From assembly GCA_016715865.1 (NCBI GenBank), contig JADJXM010000001.1:248001-312000 (forward strand): a DNA stretch of 64,000 bases, in the 5' to 3' direction. The notes under the pieces were generated by a model that was not told where the DNA came from, did no database searches, and saw only the letters and a list, made by a program, of their open reading frames with translations. Positions 1-17,514 of this stretch are shown piece by piece. The position numbers and the translations under genes are program-made. How positions within the stretch are numbered: position 1 is the stretch's first letter; every line of letters starts with the position of its first letter. This DNA comes from Acidobacteriota bacterium. Lineage in GTDB: Bacteria; Acidobacteriota; Blastocatellia; RBC074.

Positions 1-903
<903 letters not shown>

Positions 904-1130
904 GGCAGGAGAAAATTGGAACGTCCGGAGTCACGGGGCGTGTAATGGAGAGGCAGTCATCGCCATGGCCTGCCGGATCCCACCCCCCTGAGATGCCGAG
1001 AGCAGGTTGCCGGCTCTCGCAGATTGCAAGTCGCTTAAGCAAGGACCCCGGATTTCAGCCAGATAGTGAGCCCCTGATCGAAACAATGAACAGGAGTCGT
1101 AGAGCGCTCATCATTAATTTGAAGGTCATC

Positions 1131-4248
<3,118 letters not shown>

Positions 4249-4259
<11 letters not shown>

Positions 4260-4725
4260 CCGAAGATCGCAGCGCGGTTTCACGCTGCTTGAACTGATCA
4301 TCACTCTGGCAATCGTCGCCATTCTGGCCGGCGGGACCATCCCGATAGCGCGCAATATGATCAAGCGCGAACGCGAGATGGAGCTTCGTCGCAATCTGCG
4401 ACAGCTTCGCATGGCCATCGATTCATACAAGATCGCCTGCGAAAACGGCCAGGTCAGTCCACTCGATCGCAAAGTCGACGATGAGTGTTATCCACCCGAC
4501 CTTGAAGTCCTTGTCGAAGGCATACGGCCGCCCAACAAGGACACTACGATCAGGTTTTTGCGCCGAATCCCGAAAGACCCGTTCACCGGCGAATCCAACT
4601 GGGGAATGCGTTCGGTCCAGGATGATCCGTCGGCGACTTCATGGGGCGGGCAGAACGTATTCGACGTGTACAGCATAGCGATCGGGCAGGCGCTCGACGG
4701 CAAATCGCAATACAAAGACTGGTAA
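4249..4725 (+). CDS. Type II secretion pseudopilin, GspG-like
   Basis: This 158-residue protein has a prepilin leader ending RRSQRG, the cleavage point G10/F11 and the mature start FTLLELIITLAI, with Glu at +5 as prepilin peptidase substrates require. The hydrophobic N-terminal helix is followed by a GspG-like globular part with the RRIPKDPFTGE segment seen in major pseudopilins and a Gly/Asp-rich tail. It would form the pseudopilus that pushes substrates through the upstream secretin. Its start lies inside the end of the secretin gene, and the next pseudopilin begins 2 bp after its stop, so the three are one transcription unit. Confidence 0.88.
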
Positions 4726-4727
4726 GA

Positions 4728-5151
<424 letters not shown>

Positions 5152-5153
<2 letters not shown>

Positions 5154-5171
5154 TCCCGCTCTGCCGGGATC
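5152..5171. terminator. Small hairpin after the pseudopilin pair
   Basis: GATCCCG (5152-5158) pairs with CGGGATC (5165-5171) right at the stop codon of the second pseudopilin. No T-run follows on either strand, so it may slow decay or weakly attenuate rather than terminate. This is inferred from base pairing only. Confidence 0.3.
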
Positions 5172-5238
5172 GTAATCCGCCCGCTATAGTCTCGCCTCAG
5201 GGTTTTTCAGTCGCCAATAGCTTAATTCATACGACACA

Positions 5239-6966
<1,728 letters not shown>

Positions 6967-6969
6967 TTC

Positions 6970-7009
6970 GAGACGCCCGGTTGCTCCACTGGCAGCATCC
7001 GGGCGTCTC
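6970..7009 (+). terminator. Hairpin terminator after the cytochrome gene
   Basis: An 11-bp perfect stem, GAGACGCCCGG (6970-6980) with CCGGGCGTCTC (6999-7009), starts 3 bp after the cytochrome stop. A T-rich run (CTTACTTTTT) lies 6-16 nt downstream, further than in a classic intrinsic terminator. Confidence 0.6.
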
Positions 7010-7066
7010 AGTTCTTACTTTTTCCCGCCTTTTGCAGTAAACTGCGTTCTTTGGATTCAACTCCAC

Positions 7067-7072
7067 TATAAT
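7067..7072 (+). promoter_or_regulatory. Possible -10 box (TATAAT) upstream of mtnA
   Basis: A consensus TATAAT lies 24 bp before the mtnA ATG. No convincing -35 hexamer sits 16-18 bp upstream. It is placed just after the previous gene's terminator, which favours a real promoter. Confidence 0.35.
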
Positions 7073-7095
7073 CTGAGAAAACAGAATACATCGTT

Positions 7096-8139
7096 ATGAT
7101 CAAAACTCTTGAATGGACCGATGAGGGTGTGATGATGATCGATCAGCGGCTGCTCCCGACTGAAGAGATATATCCGGTCTTCACCACATACGAAGAAGTT
7201 GCAACTGCAATCAGGGAGATGGTCGTTCGCGGCGCTCCGGCTATCGGGGTCGCCGCCGCGATGGGCGTCGCTCTCGGTGCGCGCGACTCGGGGACAGATG
7301 ACCCTGCCGAATTCGAACTGACTTTCGATCGCATCTGTAATGTCATCGGGTCGACGCGTCCGACCGCTGTCAACCTCTTCTGGGCGATCGAACGCATGCG
7401 ATCTCTCTATTCGCGGCTCAAGGATGAAGGCAGTACTCTCGGCGAGATCCGCACTGCTCTGATCGATGAAGCCAAAGGCATGCACGACGAGGATATCGAA
7501 ATCAACCGTTCAATGGGGCGCTTTGGAGCAGAGCTGATCCCCGATGGGGCAACGGTCCTGACCCATTGCAACGCCGGCGCGCTGGCCACAGCCGGGTACG
7601 GGACCGCTCTTGGAGTCATCCGCGCCGCGATCGAAGCCGGCAAAAAAGTCGCTGTCTTCGCGGACGAAACCAGACCATTTCTGCAGGGGGCCCGTTTGAC
7701 CGCCTGGGAACTGCAAAAGGATGACATCCCCGTCACTCTCATTACCGACAACATGGCCGGCCATTTCATGAAGAAAGGGCAGATCGACTGCGTAGTGGTT
7801 GGCGCGGACCGCATCGCCGCCAACGGTGACGTGGCCAACAAGATCGGCACCTATTCAGTCGCCGTTCTGGCGAAAGAGAACAATATCCCGTTCTATGTAG
7901 CAGCTCCCATATCGACTCTGGATCTGACACTTGCCTCCGGCGATCTGATCCCGATCGAGGAACGCAACCAGGAGGAAGTAACACACGTCAAAGGCGCTCA
8001 GCTGGCCCCCGCGGGAATCCGGATCGCCAACCCCGCCTTTGATGTGACTCCAAATAAATATGTTGCCGCCATCATCACAGAGCGCGGCGTTGCAAGGCCA
8101 CCCTTCCAGGAGAGCCTGCGAAAACTTGCTGACAACTGA
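7096..8139 (+). CDS. mtnA: S-methyl-5-thioribose-1-phosphate isomerase
   Basis: The enzyme converts 5-methylthioribose-1-phosphate to 5-methylthioribulose-1-phosphate in methionine salvage. It is 347 residues, the normal family length. The early VVRGAPAIGVAAAMG loop, the HCNAGALATAGYGTALG loop with C158 and the GADRIAANGD loop with D238 correspond to the catalytic Cys160 and Asp240 of the Bacillus enzyme. The stretch DETRPFLQGARLTAWEL is also a family hallmark. It is soluble and cytoplasmic. No other methionine salvage gene lies nearby, so it stands alone here with its own promoter region. The eIF2B-alpha-like ribose-1,5-bisphosphate isomerase is a more distant alternative, and the motifs favour MtnA. 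Confidence 0.95.
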   Translation: MIKTLEWTDEGVMMIDQRLLPTEEIYPVFTTYEEVATAIREMVVRGAPAIGVAAAMGVALGARDSGTDDPAEFELTFDRICNVIGSTRPTAVNLFWAIERMRSLYSRLKDEGSTLGEIRTALIDEAKGMHDEDIEINRSMGRFGAELIPDGATVLTHCNAGALATAGYGTALGVIRAAIEAGKKVAVFADETRPFLQGARLTAWELQKDDIPVTLITDNMAGHFMKKGQIDCVVVGADRIAANGDVANKIGTYSVAVLAKENNIPFYVAAPISTLDLTLASGDLIPIEERNQEEVTHVKGAQLAPAGIRIANPAFDVTPNKYVAAIITERGVARPPFQESLRKLADN

Positions 8140-8308
8140 AACGTAATCCGGCATCTATCATGAATAGAGCGTCTACATACTAAAGGCGCCATAACTCCTG
8201 ACGACAGAGATGACCGTTTACCCGTTTTGGCGGATAGGCCGTCGTCTTTCCACGTCCAGGATACTCAGAGCACCCAATGGCTGCCAATTTTATCCGTGGG
8301 AAGACCAT

Positions 8309-9145
8309 ATGACATTGAAATCAACCGCACGCGTCGGCGTCTATGTCGACGTGGCTAATATCAATCGTAACGGCGGATACGGCATGGGATACGAAATCCT
8401 GCGCGAATTCGCATGTCGCGACCAGGCCGAAGCCGTCCGCCTCAACGCTTATGTGAGTTACGACGCAGAGAAGGCCCGCCGCGAACAGAACTACAATTAT
8501 CGCACCAACAGTTTTTATGCCGTCCTGAGGGATTTCGGCTACAAGGTGATTCAGAAAGAGGTCAAATGGTTCACCGATGAGGACGGCAATCGCGTGGCCA
8601 AGGCAAATGCCGATCTGGATCTGGCGGTCGACGCGCTGCTGCAGTCCGAGAATCTGGACCGTGTTCTGCTGGTGACAGGCGACGGTGATTTCGTCCAGGT
8701 CGTTCGCGCACTGCAGAACAAAGGTTGTCGTGTTGAAGTGGTTGCCTTCAAGAACATCTCGAACGAACTCCGCCGTGAGGCCGATATGTTCATCTCAGGT
8801 CATTTGATACCCGATCTTCTGCCGATCGAGCGCAGTGACGGCGAAAACATCTGGGGAGATGTCGATAACCGTGTCCGCGGAATCTGTTACTACCACAAGA
8901 ACGATTTCGGATTCATGCGGTTTCTGACACGCATCGACCCGAACCTGTGGATGACCGATGCCAAGCATCCGGAATCTCCCTATGCGACCGCCTGGTTTCA
9001 TGATTCTAGCCTTCCGGCCGGATCGAACGGACCCATCGCAGCCGACCTGCCTGCGAGAAAGTATATCTTCGAATTTAAAATCGTCCGCGGCGAAGGCGAC
9101 AAGGGGTTCAAAGCGGTCGATATCCAGCTCGTCGCCGAGATTTAA
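8309..9145 (+). CDS. NYN (LabA/DUF88-like) nuclease-domain protein with C-terminal cold-shock-like domain
   Basis: This protein of about 278 residues begins with a PIN-like NYN domain. VGVYVDVANINRNGG gives the first acidic residue, ADLDLAVDAL the second and LLVTGDGDFVQVV the third acidic pair, as in LabA/Limkain-type RNases. The C-terminal third (about 190-275) has the spacing of a cold-shock OB fold: GICYYHKNDFGFMRFL, then TAWFHDSSL, then KYIFEFKIVRGEGDKGFKAV. That would bind single-stranded RNA or DNA. The chosen ATG starts the conserved domain; an in-frame ATG at 8210 adds an unconserved leader. The predicted role, RNA cleavage guided by an OB fold, is inferred from the domains. Confidence 0.82.
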   Translation: MTLKSTARVGVYVDVANINRNGGYGMGYEILREFACRDQAEAVRLNAYVSYDAEKARREQNYNYRTNSFYAVLRDFGYKVIQKEVKWFTDEDGNRVAKANADLDLAVDALLQSENLDRVLLVTGDGDFVQVVRALQNKGCRVEVVAFKNISNELRREADMFISGHLIPDLLPIERSDGENIWGDVDNRVRGICYYHKNDFGFMRFLTRIDPNLWMTDAKHPESPYATAWFHDSSLPAGSNGPIAADLPARKYIFEFKIVRGEGDKGFKAVDIQLVAEI

Positions 9146-9163
9146 CTTCGTAAGGATGTTCCT

Positions 9164-10076
<913 letters not shown>

Positions 10077-10255
10077 CCACTGCCTGCATTTTCTTGACAT
10101 CGGCATCGTCAGCCAATAACATTCGCTTTCGTTCATCCGAATGTTCACACCTCGCCCCCCCTCTCAGATAGGCGGGCAATCTCCCTTCCCGAGTTTTGGG
10201 GTAGGCCGTCGAACCAGGAACGAAAATCCCAATCAATTCGAAGGTTGTATATCAG

Positions 10256-11313
<1,058 letters not shown>

Positions 11314-11315
11314 AT

Positions 11316-12728
11316 ATGCTGATAGTCATGAAATTCGGAGGCACTTCGGTTGGAAGCGCCGAACGCATCGCGCAGGCGGCGGACCTCGCGCTGGCGAGCG
11401 TCAGGGACGGGCATCAGGTCGTAGTCGTAACATCGGCCATGAGCGGGATCACCAATCAGTTGATCACGGCCGCTCGAAATGCTGCCGGTGGGAACTATCA
11501 GCCCGCAGTCCGCGACAATTTTTACGAGCGGCACAAGGCCGTGGCCGATCAACTGATAAAGGACAGGCCCGAGATCAGGAAATCAGCTCTTGAAATGATT
11601 CAGCAGCGGCTGGATCAGTTCGAGAAGCTCTGCTTCGGCCTGTCGATGGTGCATGAACTGACACCGCGGCTGCTGGATGTGATCTCGGGAACGGGCGAGC
11701 GCCTTTGCGCACCGCTGCTTGCCGGGGCAATTACAGCCCGTGGTGGCCGTGCAGAAGCGGTCGAAGCGACTGAGTTGATCGTTACGACCGATCAGTACGG
11801 ATCGGCCGAACCGATCATGGAGAAGACGCGCCCGCTCGCTCAGGCGAAACTCGGATCGATGATCGAGCAGGGAATTATCCCCGTGGTGACCGGTTTCATC
11901 GGGGCAAACGAGGATGGAGTTCTGACGACGCTGGGTCGCGGAGGTTCGGACTACTCCGCATCTATCCTCGGCGCGGCACTCGATGCCGGCGAGATCTGGA
12001 TCTGGACGGATGTCGACGGCGTCATGACTGCCAATCCGAATGAAGTTCCCGAAGCGCGCACAATGCGGGAGATATCTTACAGTGAAGCATCCGAGCTGGC
12101 CTATTACGGCGCGAAGGTGCTGCATCACAAGACGATTCTGCCGGCTTTCAAACAGAAGATACCGGTTCGAATTCTGAACAGTTTCAATCCGTCGGATCAA
12201 GGCACGCGGGTGAGCGTCGATGGCCGCCCGTCCACACGCGGAGTCAAAGCCGTTACGTCAATTCGGAACGTCAGTCTCATCGCGATCAGCGGCAAGGGGA
12301 TGCAGGGTATTCCCGGCATTGCCGCCAAGACCTTCGCCACCGTGGCGGCCCAGCGGGCTAATATCCTCATGATTTCGCAGGCTTCGTCCGAAAACAATAT
12401 CTGCTTCGTCGTCAATTCGTCAGAGGCGCCGGGCGTCATCAAGGCCCTCAATTCGGCGCTCGAACTAGATCTCTACCAGGGACACATCGAGGACATCACC
12501 GCGGACGATTCGATCGCTATTGTAGCCGCTGTCGGTGATCGGATGCAGGGGACTCCTGGGATTGCCGGCAAGGTCTTCGCCGCGCTGGGAACGGCCGGAG
12601 TCAACGTGATCGCGATCTCGCAAGGGTCGTCCGAGCGGAATATCTCATTCATCGTCTCCGCACACGAGGCGTCGGATGCGGTTCGCGCCATCCATCGAGC
12701 CTTCGAACTGGATAAGCCCTCGCAATAA
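11316..12728 (+). CDS. lysC: Aspartate kinase (monofunctional, tandem ACT domains)
   Basis: This 470-residue enzyme phosphorylates L-aspartate, the first step toward Lys, Thr and Met. The start MLIVMKFGGTSVGSAE carries the KFGGTS substrate/ATP motif; a second in-frame ATG lies at the M of MKFGG. The central TTLGRGGSDYSASILG belongs to the amino acid kinase fold. The last 150 residues contain two ACT repeats, each with the GIPGIAAK/GTPGIAGK type turn and VNVIAISQGSSERN, the regulatory part that binds end-product amino acids. It starts 2 bp after asd and ends 5 bp before thrC, so the three are one operon. Confidence 0.96.
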   Translation: MLIVMKFGGTSVGSAERIAQAADLALASVRDGHQVVVVTSAMSGITNQLITAARNAAGGNYQPAVRDNFYERHKAVADQLIKDRPEIRKSALEMIQQRLDQFEKLCFGLSMVHELTPRLLDVISGTGERLCAPLLAGAITARGGRAEAVEATELIVTTDQYGSAEPIMEKTRPLAQAKLGSMIEQGIIPVVTGFIGANEDGVLTTLGRGGSDYSASILGAALDAGEIWIWTDVDGVMTANPNEVPEARTMREISYSEASELAYYGAKVLHHKTILPAFKQKIPVRILNSFNPSDQGTRVSVDGRPSTRGVKAVTSIRNVSLIAISGKGMQGIPGIAAKTFATVAAQRANILMISQASSENNICFVVNSSEAPGVIKALNSALELDLYQGHIEDITADDSIAIVAAVGDRMQGTPGIAGKVFAALGTAGVNVIAISQGSSERNISFIVSAHEASDAVRAIHRAFELDKPSQ

Positions 12729-12733
12729 ATTTT

Positions 12734-14041
12734 ATGTCATCGCTGCGTTGTATAGAATGTGGGGCGGATTTTAAGCTCGAAACCAGGGTCTACACCTGTC
12801 CTTCCTGCGCGGGTCTGCTGGATGTCGTTTATCGGACATCGGGTTTTAACGGGAAGGATCTTCGCGGGATCTGGGATGCCCGGCGCGGCTCGGCCTCATC
12901 GTTTGACCTCAGCGGGGTGTGGCGGTTCAGGGAACTGCTCCCACCGGCTGCCGACTCCGAGATCGTGACAATGACAGAGGGCAACACACAGATCTGGGAT
13001 GCTCCGCGTTCGGCTGGATATGCCGGAATTGATCGACTGGCTTTCAAGCATCTGGGGATGAACCCTACCGGATCATTCAAGGACCTGGGGATGACGACGG
13101 GCATCACGCAGGCTCGACGGTTGGGAGCGACCAGCGTTGCCTGCGCCAGTACCGGCAACACATCGGCGTCGATGGCGGCATACGCTGCGCGAGCCGGGAT
13201 GAAAGCCTTCGTCTTCATTCCCTCGGGGCAGATTTCGCTGGGCAAGTTATCCCAGGCACTCGATTACGGCGCAAGTGTCCTGCAGATCGAGGGAGATTTC
13301 GACGTCGCCATGCAGCTGGTTCGCGAGATCGCGGCTGAGACTCCAGTTTACCTGCTCAACTCCGTCAACCCATTCAGGCTGGAAGGGCAGAAGACGATCG
13401 CTTTCGAACTGTTGCAGCAGCGCGGCTGGCGCCTCCCTGATCGGATCATCGTACCGGGTGGCAACCTTGGGAATTCGTCGGCAATAGCAAAGGGATTTCA
13501 CGAGTTGCTGGAGATCGGGTTGATTACGAAGATGCCTAAATTGACAATCATTCAGGCCGAGGGGGCCAACCCGCTCTATCGTATGTGGAACTCAGGCGCA
13601 GAAACGCTGACCCCTCTCAAAGGCGCTTTCACGATGGCGACGGCGATCAAGATCGGTTCTCCTGTTTCGTGGCCTAAGGCGATCCGTGGTCTTCGCTGGT
13701 GCGATGGCGAAGTCGATCAGGTCTCGGAGCAGGAGATCGCTGATGCCAAAGCCGTCATCGGGAGCGACGGAATCGGATGCGAACCGGCATCGGCCGTGAC
13801 GCTGGCCGGATTACGCAACCTGGTTGCAAGGGGAACGATCGATCCCGGCGAAGATATCGTTGCCATTCTGACGGGCCACGTTCTGAAAGATCCTGATTAC
13901 ACTGTAAATTATCACCGAGGGAAGCTCGGATATACCGATTCGAAAGGCGACGCAGTCGCATTGACATCCCGGTTCGCCAATCGGCTCCAAAGCGTGCCGG
14001 CCGATCGTGATGAGATTATCGCCGCACTTGGTATCGAATAA
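12734..14041 (+). CDS. thrC: Threonine synthase
   Basis: This PLP enzyme of 435 residues turns O-phosphohomoserine into threonine. It opens with a zinc-ribbon-like segment, CIECGADF plus CPSC, usual in this branch of ThrC. The PLP lysine is in NPTGSFKDLGMT, the phosphate-binding loop follows in ACASTGNTSASMAAYAARAG, and VPGGNLGNSSA is a further PLP-phosphate contact. It is the last gene of the asd-lysC-thrC run. No homoserine dehydrogenase or kinase gene lies in the window, so those steps are encoded elsewhere. Confidence 0.94.
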   Translation: MSSLRCIECGADFKLETRVYTCPSCAGLLDVVYRTSGFNGKDLRGIWDARRGSASSFDLSGVWRFRELLPPAADSEIVTMTEGNTQIWDAPRSAGYAGIDRLAFKHLGMNPTGSFKDLGMTTGITQARRLGATSVACASTGNTSASMAAYAARAGMKAFVFIPSGQISLGKLSQALDYGASVLQIEGDFDVAMQLVREIAAETPVYLLNSVNPFRLEGQKTIAFELLQQRGWRLPDRIIVPGGNLGNSSAIAKGFHELLEIGLITKMPKLTIIQAEGANPLYRMWNSGAETLTPLKGAFTMATAIKIGSPVSWPKAIRGLRWCDGEVDQVSEQEIADAKAVIGSDGIGCEPASAVTLAGLRNLVARGTIDPGEDIVAILTGHVLKDPDYTVNYHRGKLGYTDSKGDAVALTSRFANRLQSVPADRDEIIAALGIE

Positions 14042-14093
14042 TTCTTTAACGCCAGGTCGCCAATGTCCTTCAATAACGACAGGGAGAGATAAC

Positions 14094-15785
<1,692 letters not shown>

Positions 15786-15786
15786 A

Positions 15787-16425
15787 TCATGGCCCTTTTA
15801 AGCTTTGATGGATATTCACTATCGCTTTCATGCGCTCCAGTTCGGCTTCGAGCCTGGCGACGTGTTCGTAAAGCGACGCGTTCAGTTCGCGAATTTCCTC
15901 GATCGTGAACCGCTGCGTGATGTGTTGCGGACAGTTCCAGTCAAAGGCTTCGAGGTGCAAAAGCATCGCGCGCTCGATTTGCGCGGTGTAGCCTTGGTCC
16001 TGCAGTTGCGGGATAAGTTCGGGCGCGTCTGCCGCTTCGATGACCTCGATGCGTGCGTAAATCTTCAGCCGCCGGCGTTGCGCGTAATCCATCAGGATTA
16101 TGGCGCCTTTATCGTTGCGCGCCAGGTTGCCCACGCTGACGTATTGCATGTTGCCGCGAAAGTCGGCGTAAGCCAACGTCCTGGCATCCAGCACTTTCAA
16201 AAAGCCTTTTGGCCCGCCACGAAATTGCACATACGGGTAGCCGTTCTCTCCCACCGTGGACAGATAAAAGCTGTCGCGTTCGGCGATGAAATCAGTTTCG
16301 GCAAAGCTCAGTTCCGTGCCGCGCGCCTGCGCTTCCATCCGCGCATAAGAACGCCGTGAACCATATTTTTCCTGCTGCGCTTTGACGCTTTCAGTGAAGG
16401 CGATTTCCGCAAAATTCTTCGGCAT
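15787..16425 (-). CDS. Pyridoxamine 5'-phosphate oxidase family (flavin split-barrel) protein
   Basis: This 212-residue protein has a flavin-binding split-barrel core: FYLSTVGENGYPYVQFRGGP, TLAYADFRGNMQYVSVGNL and AIILMDYAQRRRLKIYARIE. Such proteins bind FMN or related cofactors and often act in redox or detoxification reactions. It is not the biosynthetic PdxH. The C-terminal 40 residues look helical (NASLYEHVARLEAELERMKA), possibly a coiled coil. It lies downstream of a DsrE remnant and an AhpD-like gene on the same strand and shares their codon style, so it is probably part of the regulon of the sigma-54 activator at 17515. A separate promoter in the gap cannot be excluded. Confidence 0.82.
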   Translation of the reverse strand: MPKNFAEIAFTESVKAQQEKYGSRRSYARMEAQARGTELSFAETDFIAERDSFYLSTVGENGYPYVQFRGGPKGFLKVLDARTLAYADFRGNMQYVSVGNLARNDKGAIILMDYAQRRRLKIYARIEVIEAADAPELIPQLQDQGYTAQIERAMLLHLEAFDWNCPQHITQRFTIEEIRELNASLYEHVARLEAELERMKAIVNIHQSLKGP

Positions 16426-16498
16426 AGATTTCTTCCGTATGGTGAATTGACAAAGGCGCGAAGCGTATGCCGCAAGCTCACGCTTCGCGCCACTAGCG

Positions 16499-16638
16499 TT
16501 AGAACGTAATGATGGTGTAGCCCTCTGCTGTCAACCGCGCCAGACTGGCTACGCCTGAGGTTTGGGGAAGAAGAGCCGTCCCAGCGCTTCTTCGGAACCG
16601 TTCCTGGGATCAGACATAATTACGATTGCTGTTTTCAA
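16499..16638 (-). pseudogene. Internally deleted DsrE-family gene remnant
   Basis: Reading down from a TTG at 16638, with GGAGG just upstream, gives KTAIVIMSDPRNGSEEALGR, then a stop within ten codons. In another frame the sequence TSGVASLARLTAEGYTIITF ends at a stop at 16499-16501. These are recognisable as the beginning and end of a DsrE-family protein that normally has roughly 115-125 residues. About 70-75 central codons are missing, and the two parts are out of frame by two bases. The family is sulfur/redox related. It sits between the AhpD-like and split-barrel genes, where an intact gene would complete a four-gene redox module. It is probably decayed. Confidence 0.72.
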
Positions 16639-16713
16639 GTTGTTTCCCTCCATCAATGGGGCTTCGTTGACGAGGCAACGGAGCGTAATGATATTGATTG
16701 CATGTTGTTGTGG

Positions 16714-17265
16714 TTATTTCGTTTGGGCGGCAGCCAATGGGACTTTCGGGAAGTCCACCACGGTTTGCGCGACGTGGTTGAAATAGTTGGTGAAGACGTT
16801 GAGCGCTACATTGGCGACGATCTCGACGATTTCGCCGTCGTTGTAACCCGCCGCACGCACAGCATGCACGTCGCTGTCCAATACTTCGCCGCGTTTGACG
16901 ACGATCTGATGAGCGAACTTCAACGCCGCATCAGTCCTGGCGTCAGTTGCAGTCGCGCGACGACTGGCAACGAGTTCGTTTTCGTTCAAGCCGACCATCT
17001 TGCCGATGGCGGTATGCGCCGACAGGCAGTATTCGCAACTGTTGGCATCGGCGACGGTGAGAGCGATTTGCTCGCGCAACCTGGCGTTGATGGAACCGCC
17101 GCCGAGTGCGCTACTGAAATTCAAATAACCCTCCAGTGCTGCAGGTGAGTTAGCGAAGGTGCGTATCAGATTAGGCACCTTTCCGATTTTGGCTTTCACG
17201 CCGTCGAGCAATTCTTTGGCTTTGCCAGTAGCATCTTTCGGATCAACAGCATTTAGTCTTGGCAT
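16714..17265 (-). CDS. AhpD-like / carboxymuconolactone decarboxylase family alkylhydroperoxidase
   Basis: This 183-residue protein has the AhpD catalytic arrangement: E65, then C77 and C80 in SCEYCLSAH and H84. In AhpD these form a thiol-based hydroperoxide reductase. The start was set at MPRLNAVDPKDATG because GGAG lies 8 nt upstream; an in-frame ATG at 17304 adds 13 residues without support. It is the first gene leftward from the divergent sigma-54 activator and has a -24/-12 promoter about 105 bp upstream. Peroxide or organic hydroperoxide reduction is likely, and the substrate is unknown. Confidence 0.88.
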   Translation of the reverse strand: MPRLNAVDPKDATGKAKELLDGVKAKIGKVPNLIRTFANSPAALEGYLNFSSALGGGSINARLREQIALTVADANSCEYCLSAHTAIGKMVGLNENELVASRRATATDARTDAALKFAHQIVVKRGEVLDSDVHAVRAAGYNDGEIVEIVANVALNVFTNYFNHVAQTVVDFPKVPLAAAQTK

Positions 17266-17369
17266 CTGGTTTCTCCATTTGATTCTGTTTGTGATGACAA
17301 CCACAAGTCTCAGCTTTGTTCGGCGCTTCGCCTGCTGATAAACCTTGTTGCCTTGCGATTAGCATAAGG

Positions 17370-17384
17370 GCATTCGCTGTGCCA
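17370..17384 (-). promoter_or_regulatory. Sigma-54 (-24/-12) promoter for the AhpD-like gene
   Basis: Read on the minus strand the site is TGGCACAGCGAATGC. Against TGGCACGNNNNTTGC it keeps the essential GG and GC with exact spacing and differs at only two of the eleven specified bases. It points at the AhpD-like gene, with the predicted transcript start near 17358. An activator with the sigma-54 contact loop is encoded next to it. Confidence 0.75.
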
Positions 17385-17453
17385 TTGACTGGAAACTGGT
17401 TCAACTAACTGTGAACAAAGAAGTTGCATTGATTTTGAGCTTTTTAAGCAGGT

Positions 17454-17507
17454 CACGAAATCTCGTTATTTAACGAAATCTGCCGTTCCCAATCACGAAA
17501 GTTCGTG
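17454..17507. promoter_or_regulatory. Three regularly spaced palindromic activator sites (putative enhancer)
   Basis: Sites at 17454-17467 (CACGAAATCTCGTT), 17472-17487 (AACGAAATCTGCCGTT) and 17494-17507 (CACGAAAGTTCGTG) share an ACGAA half-site. The third is a perfect CACGAA/TTCGTG inverted repeat. Their centres are 19 and 21 bp apart, about two helical turns, so bound dimers would lie on one face. They lie 70-125 bp upstream of the -24/-12 promoter and abut the activator start, so autoregulation is likely. Confidence 0.7.
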
Positions 17508-17514
17508 TAGAGTT

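Noticed and set aside
7010..7095. SAM riboswitch before mtnA, and a lysine riboswitch before lysC
   Set aside because: The mtnA leader is too short for a SAM riboswitch, and lysC starts 2 bp after asd.
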